Positions 34,681-43,611 of a stretch of DNA of 53,358 nucleotides are shown here, piece by piece. The DNA comes from an uncultured Pseudobutyrivibrio sp. (lineage in GTDB: Bacteria > Bacillota > Clostridia > Lachnospirales > Lachnospiraceae). Positions within the stretch are counted from its first letter, which is position 1; every line of letters begins with the position of its first letter. The notes under the pieces are model-generated. The model did not search any database, was not told where the DNA came from, and saw nothing but the letters and a program-made list of their open reading frames with translations. The stretch lies in assembly GCA_946403965.1 (NCBI GenBank), contig CAMJBT010000014.1, positions 1-53,358 of the forward strand, written 5' to 3'. Position numbers and translations under genes: made by a program.

Positions 34681-35835
34681 TTATAAAATCTGCATAGGAA
34701 CTAATTCTTTCATAGCTTTAATAGCTGCTTCAACCTCGTCCATTGTATTTTCAGGACAGAAACTGAATCTGATTGTTCGTTCCAACAAATCCTTTTCGAG
34801 TCCAATCGTCTTTAGTGTTTCGCTGATACCAGGTTTGTTTGAAGAACATGCTGAGCCAGCTGAAACGTAAATATCATAGCCTGCCTGTAATGCATTAAGC
34901 ATAACCTGGGCCTTAGTACGATTGCCTTTGATTGATACACTCACAATGTGAGGTGCACTATTTTCATCCTTGTGCCCATTGATTGAAACACCATCAATTT
35001 CGCTCAAACCTTTAATCAAACGATTTCTCATAGCATACATGTGTCTGGCATTCTCGTCAAGGTTTTCACAGGCCATTTTTGCTGCAATACCAAGAGCTGC
35101 AATTGCAGGAACATTTTCTGTACCTGAGCGCATCTTTCTTTCATGTCCACCACCGAGAATTTGTGGAACCATAATATTATATATATCCTCATTAATATAA
35201 ATAAATCCAGACCCTTTTGGACCATGAATCTTGTGACCACTAACTGTCACCATATCGATTTTTAACTTTTTAGGTAGAATTTTCACCTTTCCAAAAGCCT
35301 GTATGCAATCTACATGGAAAATAATATCTTTGTTAAATGACTTTATGATTTTGGCTGCATCTGCAATTGGTTGAAGAGCGCCAATCTCATTATTGACCAT
35401 CATAATAGAAACAAAAATAGTATCCTCACGTAAAGCAGATTTTAAATCTTCAAGACGAATTACACCAAATTCATCAGTATCAAGATATGTAACATCAAAC
35501 CCGGATTTTTCCAAAGCTTTTATTGGATTTAAAACAGATGGATGTTCAATTTTTGTTGTGACAATATGATTACCACGTCTTTTCTTAGCCTCTACTCCGC
35601 CTTTGATAGCAAGATTATTTCCTTCTGTTCCACCAGAAGTAAAATATACTTCCTTTGGCTGGCATTTAAGAATACCTGCAATTATATCTCTAGATTGCTT
35701 AAGATAGTCTTTTCCTATAGCGCCCATATTATGTAAAGAAGATGGATTTCCAAAATCCTCTAAAAGGCACTTGTTCATTATTTTAACCGCTTCTTCGGCA
35801 CATCTTGTTGTGGCCGAATTATCAAAATATATCAT
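34681..35835 (-). CDS. Cysteine desulfurase (NifS/IscS-like)
   Basis: 384 aa PLP enzyme releasing sulfur from cysteine as persulfide. It starts MIYFDNSATTRC. The PLP-contact block is YFTSGGTEGNNLAIKG, the Schiff-base Lys lies in TVSGHKIHGPKGSGFIYI, and the catalytic Cys is in SAGSACSSNKPG. Pairing with thiI (14 nt) makes it the dedicated NifZ-type donor for 4-thiouridine, rather than the general Fe-S enzyme; this is inference from context. Its start overlaps the rsmE stop by 1 nt. Confidence 0.95.
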   Translation of the reverse strand: MIYFDNSATTRCAEEAVKIMNKCLLEDFGNPSSLHNMGAIGKDYLKQSRDIIAGILKCQPKEVYFTSGGTEGNNLAIKGGVEAKKRRGNHIVTTKIEHPSVLNPIKALEKSGFDVTYLDTDEFGVIRLEDLKSALREDTIFVSIMMVNNEIGALQPIADAAKIIKSFNKDIIFHVDCIQAFGKVKILPKKLKIDMVTVSGHKIHGPKGSGFIYINEDIYNIMVPQILGGGHERKMRSGTENVPAIAALGIAAKMACENLDENARHMYAMRNRLIKGLSEIDGVSINGHKDENSAPHIVSVSIKGNRTKAQVMLNALQAGYDIYVSAGSACSSNKPGISETLKTIGLEKDLLERTIRFSFCPENTMDEVEAAIKAMKELVPMQIL

Positions 35836-36566
35836 TACAATTCCTCACATTTAAGCATCAACATAGCAAGCGAGCAGATTGCTGCTGTATCTGTTCTAAG
35901 AATTCTATGACCAAGTGAAACTATCTTCATAGAATCCTGTACCATTTCTATTTCAGATGGGGCAAAGCCACCTTCAGGCCCTATAAATACACCAATACTT
36001 TGGCCCTTTTTCAATTCCGCCAAAGCATCAAAAGTGTCTTGCATTCCATTTTTACTTTCATAAGGAAGCAAAAGCACATCCAGATTTTTCGCATATTCAA
36101 AAGCTTCTTTAAAGCTCATCACAGAATGAATCTGAGGAATAATTGAACGCTTTGACTGCTCAGCTGCAGATTTCGCAATAGCCTGATATCTTTCAACCTT
36201 GGACTTTTTCTTTTTGTCATCCAGCTTCACAATACAATTTTTCATTTCTACTGGAATGATTTCATAAGCCCCAAGTTCTACACTTTTTTCAATAATGGTC
36301 TCCATTCTATCCCCTTTTGGAATAGCCTGAAAAAGATAGATTTTATTTGGAAGCTCCGTGGATGGAACCTCTTCAATAACATTTACAATCATATCTTTAT
36401 CAACCACTTGTGACACTTCACAGATAAAATTGGTCCCTAAAGATGTAGACACTCTGATTTTTTCGCCTACTCGAAGGCGAACCACCTTTATAAGATGATG
36501 AGCATCAGAGCCAGAAATATTGAATTTTCCCTCAATAGGACCATCATTAACAAATATTTGCTGCAT
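35835..36566 (-). CDS. rsmE: 16S rRNA m3U1498 methyltransferase RsmE
   Basis: 243 aa SPOUT-class methyltransferase that modifies U1498 of 16S rRNA. A PUA-like N-domain starts QQIFVNDG and contains ISGSDAHHLIKVVRLRVGE. The knotted SAM-binding C-domain has KSVELGAYEIIPV, IGPEGGFAPSEIE and SLGHRILRTDTAA, all diagnostic. It is one nucleotide downstream of prmA, forming the common prmA-rsmE pair, with coupling onward to the cysteine desulfurase. Confidence 0.96.
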   Translation of the reverse strand: MQQIFVNDGPIEGKFNISGSDAHHLIKVVRLRVGEKIRVSTSLGTNFICEVSQVVDKDMIVNVIEEVPSTELPNKIYLFQAIPKGDRMETIIEKSVELGAYEIIPVEMKNCIVKLDDKKKKSKVERYQAIAKSAAEQSKRSIIPQIHSVMSFKEAFEYAKNLDVLLLPYESKNGMQDTFDALAELKKGQSIGVFIGPEGGFAPSEIEMVQDSMKIVSLGHRILRTDTAAICSLAMLMLKCEEL

Positions 36567-36567
36567 A

Positions 36568-37527
36568 CTAATTCTTTCTTGCGGTGATATTCACCCATTC
36601 ACCCTGATAATTTACCTCGATAATTTCAAGGCCTACCTCTATAAGTGCTTTTTTAACCTCTTCTTCTTTAAAATTAATAATTCCAGAAGAAATAAAATAA
36701 GCACCCGATTTCATTGTAGGAGGTATAGCTGGAGCCATAGCGATGATAATGTCTGCCAAAATATTAGCAACTACAACATCGTATTTATCATACCCAACCT
36801 TGTCCTGCAATTCTTTATCGTCAATTAAATTTCCAACAAAGAAATCTCCTGCTTTTTTATCAATATGATTTACCTGGAAATTCTCATAAGTAGATTCAAT
36901 ACAATCTTCATCAATGTCTGTACCAACCAAATGGCAATCGCCATTTAACAGCTTATTAGCAATGATTGAAAGAATGCCGCTACCACATCCAACATCAAGA
37001 ATCTCATCACCTGGTTTTAAATATTTTTTCAGCTGTCTGATACAAAGCTGAGTAGTCTCATGCTTGCCTGTTCCAAAAGAAACTCCAGGATCAATTTCCA
37101 CAAAAATTTTTCCTTCATCTGATGGAGCAATGTCCTCCCATGTAGGCTTGATAAGAATATCGTCAATATAAAAGGACTTAAAAAACTGTTTCCAGTTGTT
37201 TATCCAATCCTCCTGTTTTGTGATTGAAGTATCTATAGTTCCCTCACCAATATCCATAGTCTCTTTCAACTCTTCGAGAGCCTTCTTTACAGAAAGAATT
37301 AAGGATTCATGATCATCATCCTCGCCAAGATAAAAAGAAACCTTCGAAATCCCATTGTCTTCTGGAAGATCCGGCTGAAGCTCTTCGAACTCACCACCCT
37401 GCTTTTCCCCTGATACAGGAACATTATTTTCTATTTCTATTGAAACAATACCAAGTTCCATGAGAACTGCACTTACAAAGTCCTCTGCAAATGTAGTTGT
37501 ATTTATTGAATATTTAATCCAGTTCAT
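36568..37527 (-). CDS. prmA: Ribosomal protein L11 methyltransferase PrmA
   Basis: 319 aa. Trimethylates lysines of ribosomal protein L11. An N-terminal substrate-recognition domain is joined to a class I SAM domain with FGTGKHETTQLCI, motif I ILDVGCGSGILSI, and the NPPY-like VANILADIII. ATG 37527 gives the usual MNWIKYSIN start and has GAGGAG directly upstream; an alternative six codons earlier lies before that site. Overlap-free 1-nt gap to rsmE. Confidence 0.95.
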   Translation of the reverse strand: MNWIKYSINTTTFAEDFVSAVLMELGIVSIEIENNVPVSGEKQGGEFEELQPDLPEDNGISKVSFYLGEDDDHESLILSVKKALEELKETMDIGEGTIDTSITKQEDWINNWKQFFKSFYIDDILIKPTWEDIAPSDEGKIFVEIDPGVSFGTGKHETTQLCIRQLKKYLKPGDEILDVGCGSGILSIIANKLLNGDCHLVGTDIDEDCIESTYENFQVNHIDKKAGDFFVGNLIDDKELQDKVGYDKYDVVVANILADIIIAMAPAIPPTMKSGAYFISSGIINFKEEEVKKALIEVGLEIIEVNYQGEWVNITARKN

Positions 37528-37546
37528 AAATCTCCTCATTAACATG

Positions 37547-37581
37547 AAAAATCACATATCAAGGTTTCCCTTGATATGTGA
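37547..37581 (-). terminator. Terminator of the glnS-DUF2225 operon
   Basis: 13-bp perfect stem TCACATATCAAGG / CCTTGATATGTGA with a GAAA tetraloop and five Ts on the minus strand. It also lies in the prmA leader. Confidence 0.9.
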
Positions 37582-37595
37582 AATAAACAAAATTG

Positions 37596-38459
37596 TTAGC
37601 CTTGTGCTTTTTCAGCTGCCGCTTTTGCAGTAATTTCATCTTTAAGCTCAACGCATTTATCCTTGAGCTTTCTAGATGTACTTGCCGACTGAATAAGACG
37701 CGCAATGAGCTTCATTGCTGCATCATATTTCTTGAAATGCACAGACATATTAGCCAACATAAACTCTACAGCCTCTGATGCCATTCCGCAATATGGAGGT
37801 GTTTCAGAAGATACAGCCTTCATAAATCCTTCGTAAGCCTGGCTGTAAAAGCCTTCATATTCCTTGGTCACCATCTCAACAAGCTTTGGATCTGCTTCTT
37901 TATTGCCCTCTAATTCCTTAAGCTGCGCACGACGCAACCAGGCAATTTTCAAACATACATATGCCTTTTCTGACATCTTGGCACGTTTTTTCATTGTACA
38001 AATCAGTGCAAGCTTGAACTTTTCAATGGAATAGTCATAATCATAGGTCTCAGGAAGCTTCTCATCTGATTGAGGCTTGAAACTAGGGCAGAACTCTGCA
38101 CGTATCAGCTTCACACGAGCTGTATCTATCTTTGAAAAAGTGGTATCAAGTGCTGAATAACCACAATTAGGACAAGACATAAAATCATATTTTATCTTAT
38201 CTACATGCTCGTAATTAGGCCTTAAATCGAAATCTGGCTCCAGTCTTTTTAGCTTTGTAGCAAGTACTGCTTTAATTGGGAACTCCTTGTCGCATACTGG
38301 ACAACGAACCTTTTTATCTATAACAAAATCCTTTTCCTGTTTTACAACAGGTGCTGCCTTAGCAGTAGCTGCTTCTCCCTTTTTTGGTTTTTCATCAGCT
38401 AGAATATCAAGCTCATCCATGGAAAAACCAAATTTCTCCATTCCAGAAAGTAAATTCAT
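37596..38459 (-). CDS. DUF2225 family zinc-ribbon protein
   Basis: 287 aa. After a 45-residue variable start, a zinc-binding part is visible: VRCPVCDKEFP and about 40 residues later SCPNCGYSAL. The remainder is helical with TPR-like character (EKFKLALICTMKKRAKMSEKAYVCLKIAWL). This is the DUF2225 family of Firmicutes; function unknown. It is 19 nt downstream of glnS and ends in a strong terminator, so it is the last gene of that operon. Confidence 0.88.
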   Translation of the reverse strand: MNLLSGMEKFGFSMDELDILADEKPKKGEAATAKAAPVVKQEKDFVIDKKVRCPVCDKEFPIKAVLATKLKRLEPDFDLRPNYEHVDKIKYDFMSCPNCGYSALDTTFSKIDTARVKLIRAEFCPSFKPQSDEKLPETYDYDYSIEKFKLALICTMKKRAKMSEKAYVCLKIAWLRRAQLKELEGNKEADPKLVEMVTKEYEGFYSQAYEGFMKAVSSETPPYCGMASEAVEFMLANMSVHFKKYDAAMKLIARLIQSASTSRKLKDKCVELKDEITAKAAAEKAQG

Positions 38460-38478
38460 AACTCGTCCTCATGTGTTG

Positions 38479-40149
38479 TTAATTGTTTGTTGGCAACTTA
38501 AAAGAACTCTTCAAAGATACAATTCTATTGAATACTAAGGCATCCTCCCTTGAATCCTTAGCATCAACACAGAAAAATCCCTGTCTTACAAATTGGAAGC
38601 TATCATATGCCTTTGCAGCCTTTAAAGATGGCTCCACAAGACAGTTTTTAAGAACTGTAAGTGAGTTTGGATTGATATTCAAACTACCATCTTCATTATA
38701 CACTCCTTTTTCTTCGTCTACAATATTTTCATAGAGACGAACCTCTGCATTAAGAGCAGTCTTTGCAGCAACCCAATGGATTGTGCCCTTAACCTTACGG
38801 CCGTCAGGAGCATCTCCACCTTTTGTAGCTGGATCATAAGTACAATGGATACATGTAACATTTCCATCTGCATCTGTTTCATATGATGTACAAGTAACAA
38901 AGTATGCATTCATAAGTCTAACTTCATTACCTGGATAAAGTCTAAAATATTTCTTTGGAGGATCAATCATGAAATCCTCTCTGTCGATATAAAGCTCTTT
39001 GCCAAATGGAACCTGACGACTTCCAAGCTCTGGATTTTCAAGGTTGTTTGGAGCATCGAGCCACTCAACATCATCACTTTCGTAGTTATCAATCACAAGC
39101 TTAACTGGATCAAGGACTGCCATAACACGACCTCGACTAGTTTTCAAATCCTCTCTGATACAATACTCAAGCATTGCATAGTCAGATGAAGAATTAGCTT
39201 TTGAAACACCAGAAAGCTCAACGAACTTTCTGAGGGATTCTGGTGTGAATCCACGACGACGAAGTGCGGCAATTGAAACAAGACGTGGGTCATCCCATCC
39301 ATCTACAACGCCATCTTCTACAAGCTTTTTGATGTAGCGCTTACCTGTGACAACATTTGTAAGGTACATTTTTGCAAACTCAATCTGACGTGGTGGATTC
39401 TTAAAACCTGCTGACTTAACAACCCAATCATAAAGAGGTCTGTGATCCTCAAACTCAAGTGTACAAATAGAATGTGTAATTCCTTCAAAAGCATCCTCAA
39501 GAGGATGTGCAAAATCGTACATTGGATAGATACACCACTTATCACCTGTATTGTGATGTGTCATATGTGCAACTCTATAAAGAATTGGATCGCGCATGTT
39601 TATATTAGGGCTTGCCATATCAATTTTTGCACGAAGAGTATGAGAACCATCCTCGTATTTTCCAGCCTTCATATCCTCAAACATCTGAAGATTCTCTTCT
39701 ACTGAACGGTTTCTATTTGGATCATCCTTTCCTGGATGTTCAAAATCACCTCTGTATTCTCTCATCTCATCTGCTGAAAGATCTGAGACATAAGCCAAGC
39801 CTTTCTTAATAAGCTCAACAGCAACTTCGTACATCTTGTCAAAATAGTTTGATGCAAAATAGAGATGATCTCCCCAATCTGCACCTAACCACTGAATATC
39901 AGCTTTGATTGAATCAACAAATTCTACTTTTTCCTTTGTAGGATTTGTATCATCGAATCTCATGTGGAACTCGCCGTTGTATTTTTTAGCAAGACCATAA
40001 TTCAAGATGATTGACTTTGCATGACCTATATGTAAATATCCATTAGGCTCAGGAGGGAAACGAGTACAAACATGATCATAAACCCCTTCCTTTAAGTCCT
40101 TATCGATTTCTAGCTCGATAAAATTTTTGCTTACTACTTCCTCACTCAT
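38479..40149 (-). CDS. glnS: Glutamine--tRNA ligase
   Basis: 556 aa class I aminoacyl-tRNA synthetase. HIGH motif in [22 protein letters not shown]-equivalent VMAVLDPVK region preceded by the class-specific [16 protein letters not shown], and GlnRS-type recognition [16 protein letters not shown]-terminal anticodon-binding beta barrels run from about 330. The presence of GlnRS in a Clostridia member implies direct charging of tRNA-Gln. It is co-transcribed with the rhomboid-like gene upstream (26-nt gap) and DUF2225 downstream. No T-box leader is present in front of it. Confidence 0.96.
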   Translation of the reverse strand: MSEEVVSKNFIELEIDKDLKEGVYDHVCTRFPPEPNGYLHIGHAKSIILNYGLAKKYNGEFHMRFDDTNPTKEKVEFVDSIKADIQWLGADWGDHLYFASNYFDKMYEVAVELIKKGLAYVSDLSADEMREYRGDFEHPGKDDPNRNRSVEENLQMFEDMKAGKYEDGSHTLRAKIDMASPNINMRDPILYRVAHMTHHNTGDKWCIYPMYDFAHPLEDAFEGITHSICTLEFEDHRPLYDWVVKSAGFKNPPRQIEFAKMYLTNVVTGKRYIKKLVEDGVVDGWDDPRLVSIAALRRRGFTPESLRKFVELSGVSKANSSSDYAMLEYCIREDLKTSRGRVMAVLDPVKLVIDNYESDDVEWLDAPNNLENPELGSRQVPFGKELYIDREDFMIDPPKKYFRLYPGNEVRLMNAYFVTCTSYETDADGNVTCIHCTYDPATKGGDAPDGRKVKGTIHWVAAKTALNAEVRLYENIVDEEKGVYNEDGSLNINPNSLTVLKNCLVEPSLKAAKAYDSFQFVRQGFFCVDAKDSREDALVFNRIVSLKSSFKLPTNN

Positions 40150-40175
40150 TTTCTGCTAAATATCCCTTCAAATTT

Positions 40176-41048
40176 TTATCTTACATGTGTATGTGTAAAC
40201 AAATGCTCAGAACAATATTCGTAGTTTCCACTGCACTTGCTACAAAATCTAAAATCAAGTTCTGGGTTTGAAACCTCAGTACGACCACATACCACGCATT
40301 TATGTCTGGCTATTGGTGTGCCATCCCTGTACTGAGTACGAGGCGGTGTGGCTTGTCGTCTAAATTCATTTCTTCTATGTATTTCCTTAGGATTATATCT
40401 GTTGTAATTTCTCGTCATCAAAAAGAAAATCAGATAATTCAATAATGATGCAATAATTGGAACAGCAATATACCATTGCCCTGACAAAAAGTGCTGAATA
40501 ATCTCGAAGCCTATAATTACCATGTAAAAGATAGACATCCATTTCATCTTTACAGGAATGATAAAATATAGCATGACCTGCATATCTGGGAAACAGGTGG
40601 AAAATGCTAAAAATATCGATAAATTCACATAGTATGTGCTAATAAGATCACCAATTCCTATTGGAGCTGTTTTGTTGATAGCAAAATATACTATATATGT
40701 AATAAAAGCACCAATAATGGTGAACAAAAATCCTCCGAAGATATAGACATTAAATCTGAAAGCTCCCCATGTATTTTCTAGTGTATTACCAAGCTGATAG
40801 TACAAAAAGAACATAATGACAGCCCAAAGAATTGATGTCTGTGGTGGAATAATAATCCATGTAAAAAGACGCCAAATCTGTCCATGTAAAATATAGTATG
40901 GTTCTAACGTCAGATATCTTAAATATGGAGTATTTGTAAAAGTTTGCCCAAACTGCAGCAAGTATCCTAATAAATAACATCCAAGAAGATATATCATTAG
41001 ATTGTTTATAGCATGTTTACCAAACTTTTTTTCTAATTTATCTAGCAA
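40176..41048 (-). CDS. Rhomboid-like membrane protein without catalytic residues, C-terminal zinc ribbon
   Basis: 290 aa, six TM-like segments in the first ~205 residues. The pattern GQIWRLFTWIIIP and QLGNTLENTWGAFRFNVY resembles rhomboids and derlins (L1-loop and GxxxExxWG positions), but there is no GxSG serine motif and no catalytic His in the last TM segment. The C-terminus is a zinc ribbon with CVVCGR and FCSKC plus CSEH. The start is TTG with GGAGG 7 nt upstream. It precedes glnS by 26 nt. Probably an inactive rhomboid-fold adaptor; function unknown. Confidence 0.7.
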   Translation of the reverse strand: MLDKLEKKFGKHAINNLMIYLLGCYLLGYLLQFGQTFTNTPYLRYLTLEPYYILHGQIWRLFTWIIIPPQTSILWAVIMFFLYYQLGNTLENTWGAFRFNVYIFGGFLFTIIGAFITYIVYFAINKTAPIGIGDLISTYYVNLSIFLAFSTCFPDMQVMLYFIIPVKMKWMSIFYMVIIGFEIIQHFLSGQWYIAVPIIASLLNYLIFFLMTRNYNRYNPKEIHRRNEFRRQATPPRTQYRDGTPIARHKCVVCGRTEVSNPELDFRFCSKCSGNYEYCSEHLFTHTHVR

Positions 41049-41080
41049 AATATTACCTCCAAAACATAAATTTAGACATA

Positions 41081-41126
41081 ATAATAGACTTTAAAGATTA
41101 TAACCCTTTAAAGCCTATTATAGCAA
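41081..41126 (-). promoter_or_regulatory. Promoter overlapped by a long inverted repeat (glnS operon)
   Basis: -35 TTGCTA (41121-41126), 18-bp spacer, -10 TATAAT (41097-41102). An imperfect 16-bp inverted repeat (41081-41096 with 41106-41121) brackets the -10. It may be an operator, or a terminator for queT; no T-run follows. Confidence 0.5.
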
Positions 41127-41145
41127 CTACATATTTATTAATTAA

Positions 41146-41640
41146 TTACATTTCATTGGAATTGAAAATGTTGCGACGCTGCTTCCACAATGCTGCCTTA
41201 AGAAGCATTCCAAGAATACATACGCTAATAATCTCTCCCGCTGCTACAGTTACAACAAGGTACCAGTGTGCATCGTTAACCTGATAAGCATATCTAAGCA
41301 CGAAAGGTACAATAACTGCATTTGAAATAACAGGTGGCAATGTAAAAATGAATTTTGTTTTACGAAGTAAGTATGTACCAATTGCTCCAAGCAATGTTGC
41401 AATACTTCCGAAAACAATATCCCAAATCACACACCCTGTAAGGATGTTTGAAAGAAGACATCCTACAAAAAGCCCTGGGATTGCAGCTGGTGTAAAAATA
41501 GGCAAAATACATAGTGCCTCTGAAAAACGAATCTGAATTGCTCCGTTTGCTAAACCAAGTGCATTGGCTACATAAGTAAGTACAACATAAACTGCAGCAA
41601 TCATAGCACCTTGGCAAATTTTTAATATGTTTTGTCTCAT
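41146..41640 (-). CDS. queT: QueT-family 7-deazaguanine (preQ1/queuine) transporter, ECF S-component
   Basis: 164 aa, five to six TM segments. Typical QueT pattern: IRFSEALCILPIFTPAAIPGLFVGCLLSNIL and the following GSIATLLGAIGTYLLR. It is the substrate-binding S unit of an energy-coupling-factor importer; the shared EcfA/T module is not in this window. A preQ1-I riboswitch directly upstream overlaps the ribosome site, which strongly supports the substrate class. tgt at 23778 would use the imported base. Confidence 0.94.
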   Translation of the reverse strand: MRQNILKICQGAMIAAVYVVLTYVANALGLANGAIQIRFSEALCILPIFTPAAIPGLFVGCLLSNILTGCVIWDIVFGSIATLLGAIGTYLLRKTKFIFTLPPVISNAVIVPFVLRYAYQVNDAHWYLVVTVAAGEIISVCILGMLLKAALWKQRRNIFNSNEM

Positions 41641-41649
41641 ATTACCTCT

Positions 41650-41690
41650 CCTTAGTTTTGTTTTACGTGAGGATGGTTACGAACTCACGA
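41650..41690 (-). promoter_or_regulatory. PreQ1-I riboswitch controlling queT
   Basis: P1 pairs CGTGAG (41684-41689) with CTCACG (41666-41671). The loop is GTTCGTAACCATCC-like and the A-rich tail TAAAACAAAACTAAGGAG pairs back to the loop in this class. The tail includes the queT Shine-Dalgarno, so ligand binding should block translation. Matches the Bacillus queC-type layout. Confidence 0.88.
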
Positions 41691-41760
41691 TGTGAAATTG
41701 TATCACAATATCAAGAAAAATGCACTATAAAACAATTAATTAAATCTTATATTAAAAATT

Positions 41761-42798
41761 CTATCTATAATCGTTTATGTTTTCTCTGGTAATTTTCTCA
41801 TATGGAACATAATAATATTTACCATGTTCAAGAACTAAATCTTTAGGAGGCTTTCCTGAATTTGCAATACTAAATGCCAATTTAGCTATTACTCTCCCCT
41901 TTTCACTTGCATTATTTAATGCGGTACCCTCTATAAGTCCCTGAGCTATCTCATCAAGAGCTTCCTGCTGACCGTTAACTCCAACCACGAGAGGCATTGT
42001 CTGAATCCCAAAACCCGTCAAAGCATCAACAGCACCTAGAGCCATATTATCATCATTTGCAAGAATTAGCTCTATTTGTCTTGGATACCCCTGCAAAAGA
42101 GACGTAATTTTAGTATGAGCCTGTTGACGATCCCAATTTGCAATTTCGTCTCCAAGACGTTCAAGCTCCACACCTCCAGCAATGATTGTGTCAACCGAAA
42201 CACGACTTCTAATGATGGCATCTTTATGTCCTGCTTCACCTTCAAGCATGACATATTGAATCACTCCATCTTGATTCAAATCAATATCTTCAAATCGTTC
42301 TTTCCAGGCATCTAATACAATTTCCCCTTGAATTCTACCGCTTTCTTCAGGTTTGGCCCCTACGTAATAAAATTTATCAAACCGATTCATATCATCTTCA
42401 ACAAGTTCTCTGTTAAAAAATATGATTGGTGTATCACTAGCCTTTGCCTTTTCAATAATAACAGATGCATTAGTTCTATCAACCAGATTTACGCATATAG
42501 CGTCATAATCCTTGTCTATAAAATCCTCAACCTGATCATTTTGAACCAATTGATTTTTCCCTGCATAAACTACAGTAGTAATCAAATCAATATTGGAGGC
42601 CTGACTATATTTCAAAAGATAGTCTTCGATATTATGGCGGATTTCCTCTGTAAATGGATCATATTCATAATACATTGTGACCCCAATTTTAAGAGTTTTT
42701 TCGGATGAAGTCGATGTACTAGCCTCCACATGGCAACATCCGCAAAAGCTAAAAATCAATATAAAAAAACTAGTAAGTAAATAAGCAAATTTTTTCAC
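41761..42798 (-). CDS. MglB-like galactose/glucose-type periplasmic binding protein
   Basis: 345 aa, periplasmic-binding-protein fold 1. An N-terminal signal ends in SFCGCC, a non-canonical lipobox. The segment DLNQDGVIQYVMLEGEAGHKD matches the calcium-binding EF-hand-like loop and following strand of galactose-binding protein MglB. It is the last gene of a regulator-kinase-SBP-SBP run, 10 nt after the preceding binding protein, with no permease or ATPase of its own. It may serve the nearby ABC importer or act as a sensory co-receptor. Confidence 0.85.
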   Translation of the reverse strand: MKKFAYLLTSFFILIFSFCGCCHVEASTSTSSEKTLKIGVTMYYEYDPFTEEIRHNIEDYLLKYSQASNIDLITTVVYAGKNQLVQNDQVEDFIDKDYDAICVNLVDRTNASVIIEKAKASDTPIIFFNRELVEDDMNRFDKFYYVGAKPEESGRIQGEIVLDAWKERFEDIDLNQDGVIQYVMLEGEAGHKDAIIRSRVSVDTIIAGGVELERLGDEIANWDRQQAHTKITSLLQGYPRQIELILANDDNMALGAVDALTGFGIQTMPLVVGVNGQQEALDEIAQGLIEGTALNNASEKGRVIAKLAFSIANSGKPPKDLVLEHGKYYYVPYEKITRENINDYR

Positions 42799-42807
42799 AA
42801 CTAACTC

Positions 42808-43611
42808 CTATTTTGCAAATGGGAATAATACGTTTTCCATTTCCATTGAATACATAGAATCTTTATCTACGATATAATACACAGGCACATTTTTCGAAAG
42901 TTTATCTACGGATTTTCCTGTTAATAGATGACTTATAGTAATATACCCCAAGGAATAATCATCTCTATAAGCCAACCCTTTTAACATCTCTTTGTCCAAA
43001 TAATATACTGCTTCTGAACTATTATCTATAGCGTAGATATCATAATTTTTAAAAGCGTCATTTTCTTCAAAAGAAAATTTAGCGAAATTCATTGTTTTAA
43101 AATATATGTCTTTTTCATTTAACAGCTCTTCCAGCTTTCCATAAGACTGGTTCGTAAGAAGCAATACACTTTGAGTGTTTGTCTTTTCGATAAAGTCCGC
43201 AAAATCCTTTTGCATATTTTCATCATCTTTAATATCACTTGAAAGAAATGATACCTTATGGCTTAGATTATTGTTGGAAATATAGTCTAAAATCTGTTCT
43301 TTGTAATCACCAGCTACAACAACATAGTCTGCTCCTTCTTTAAGTTGACGACCAATAGTGTCTATTTCTCCTTCAACCCCAGCATCATTAGAACAATTCA
43401 CAAAGTTTACAACACAATCTTTATCAAGTGCAGCTGTCTCAGCGCCGGCTTGTAAATTCTCCCAGGAGTCCATATTGTCTCCTGTCACGACAAAGGATAT
43501 ATTGGTTATCTTTCTGGAGAGTGTCCCATAATTTATATAAATAATATATTCAATTAAAATAAGTACCATCAAACTAAGAAAAAATCCAATTAACAACTTA
43601 TTTTTTTTCAT
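42808..43611 (-). CDS. Membrane-anchored sugar-binding protein, XylFII-like sensory SBP
   Basis: About 267 aa. One uncleaved-looking N-terminal TM anchor (about 6-27) followed by a periplasmic-binding-protein domain (ISFVVTGDNMDSWENLQAGAE, with DYVVVAGDYKEQI later). It is shorter than ordinary ABC binding proteins. Its start overlaps the end of the LytS-type kinase, as in clostridial XylFII-LytS-YesN systems where the anchored SBP senses sugar and signals through the kinase. ATG 43611 has the better-spaced AAGGG; 43617 is an alternative. The sugar is unknown. Confidence 0.75.
   Translation of the reverse strand: MKKNKLLIGFFLSLMVLILIEYIIYINYGTLSRKITNISFVVTGDNMDSWENLQAGAETAALDKDCVVNFVNCSNDAGVEGEIDTIGRQLKEGADYVVVAGDYKEQILDYISNNNLSHKVSFLSSDIKDDENMQKDFADFIEKTNTQSVLLLTNQSYGKLEELLNEKDIYFKTMNFAKFSFEENDAFKNYDIYAIDNSSEAVYYLDKEMLKGLAYRDDYSLGYITISHLLTGKSVDKLSKNVPVYYIVDKDSMYSMEMENVLFPFAK

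Noticed and set aside
40150-40175. T-box or other leader before glnS
   Set aside because: Only 26 nt separate glnS from the upstream gene, and no T-box sequence is visible in the leader of the operon.
42328-42708. 126-codon open frame antisense to the MglB-like gene
   Set aside because: Shadow of a well-supported gene; no recognisable domain or SD.
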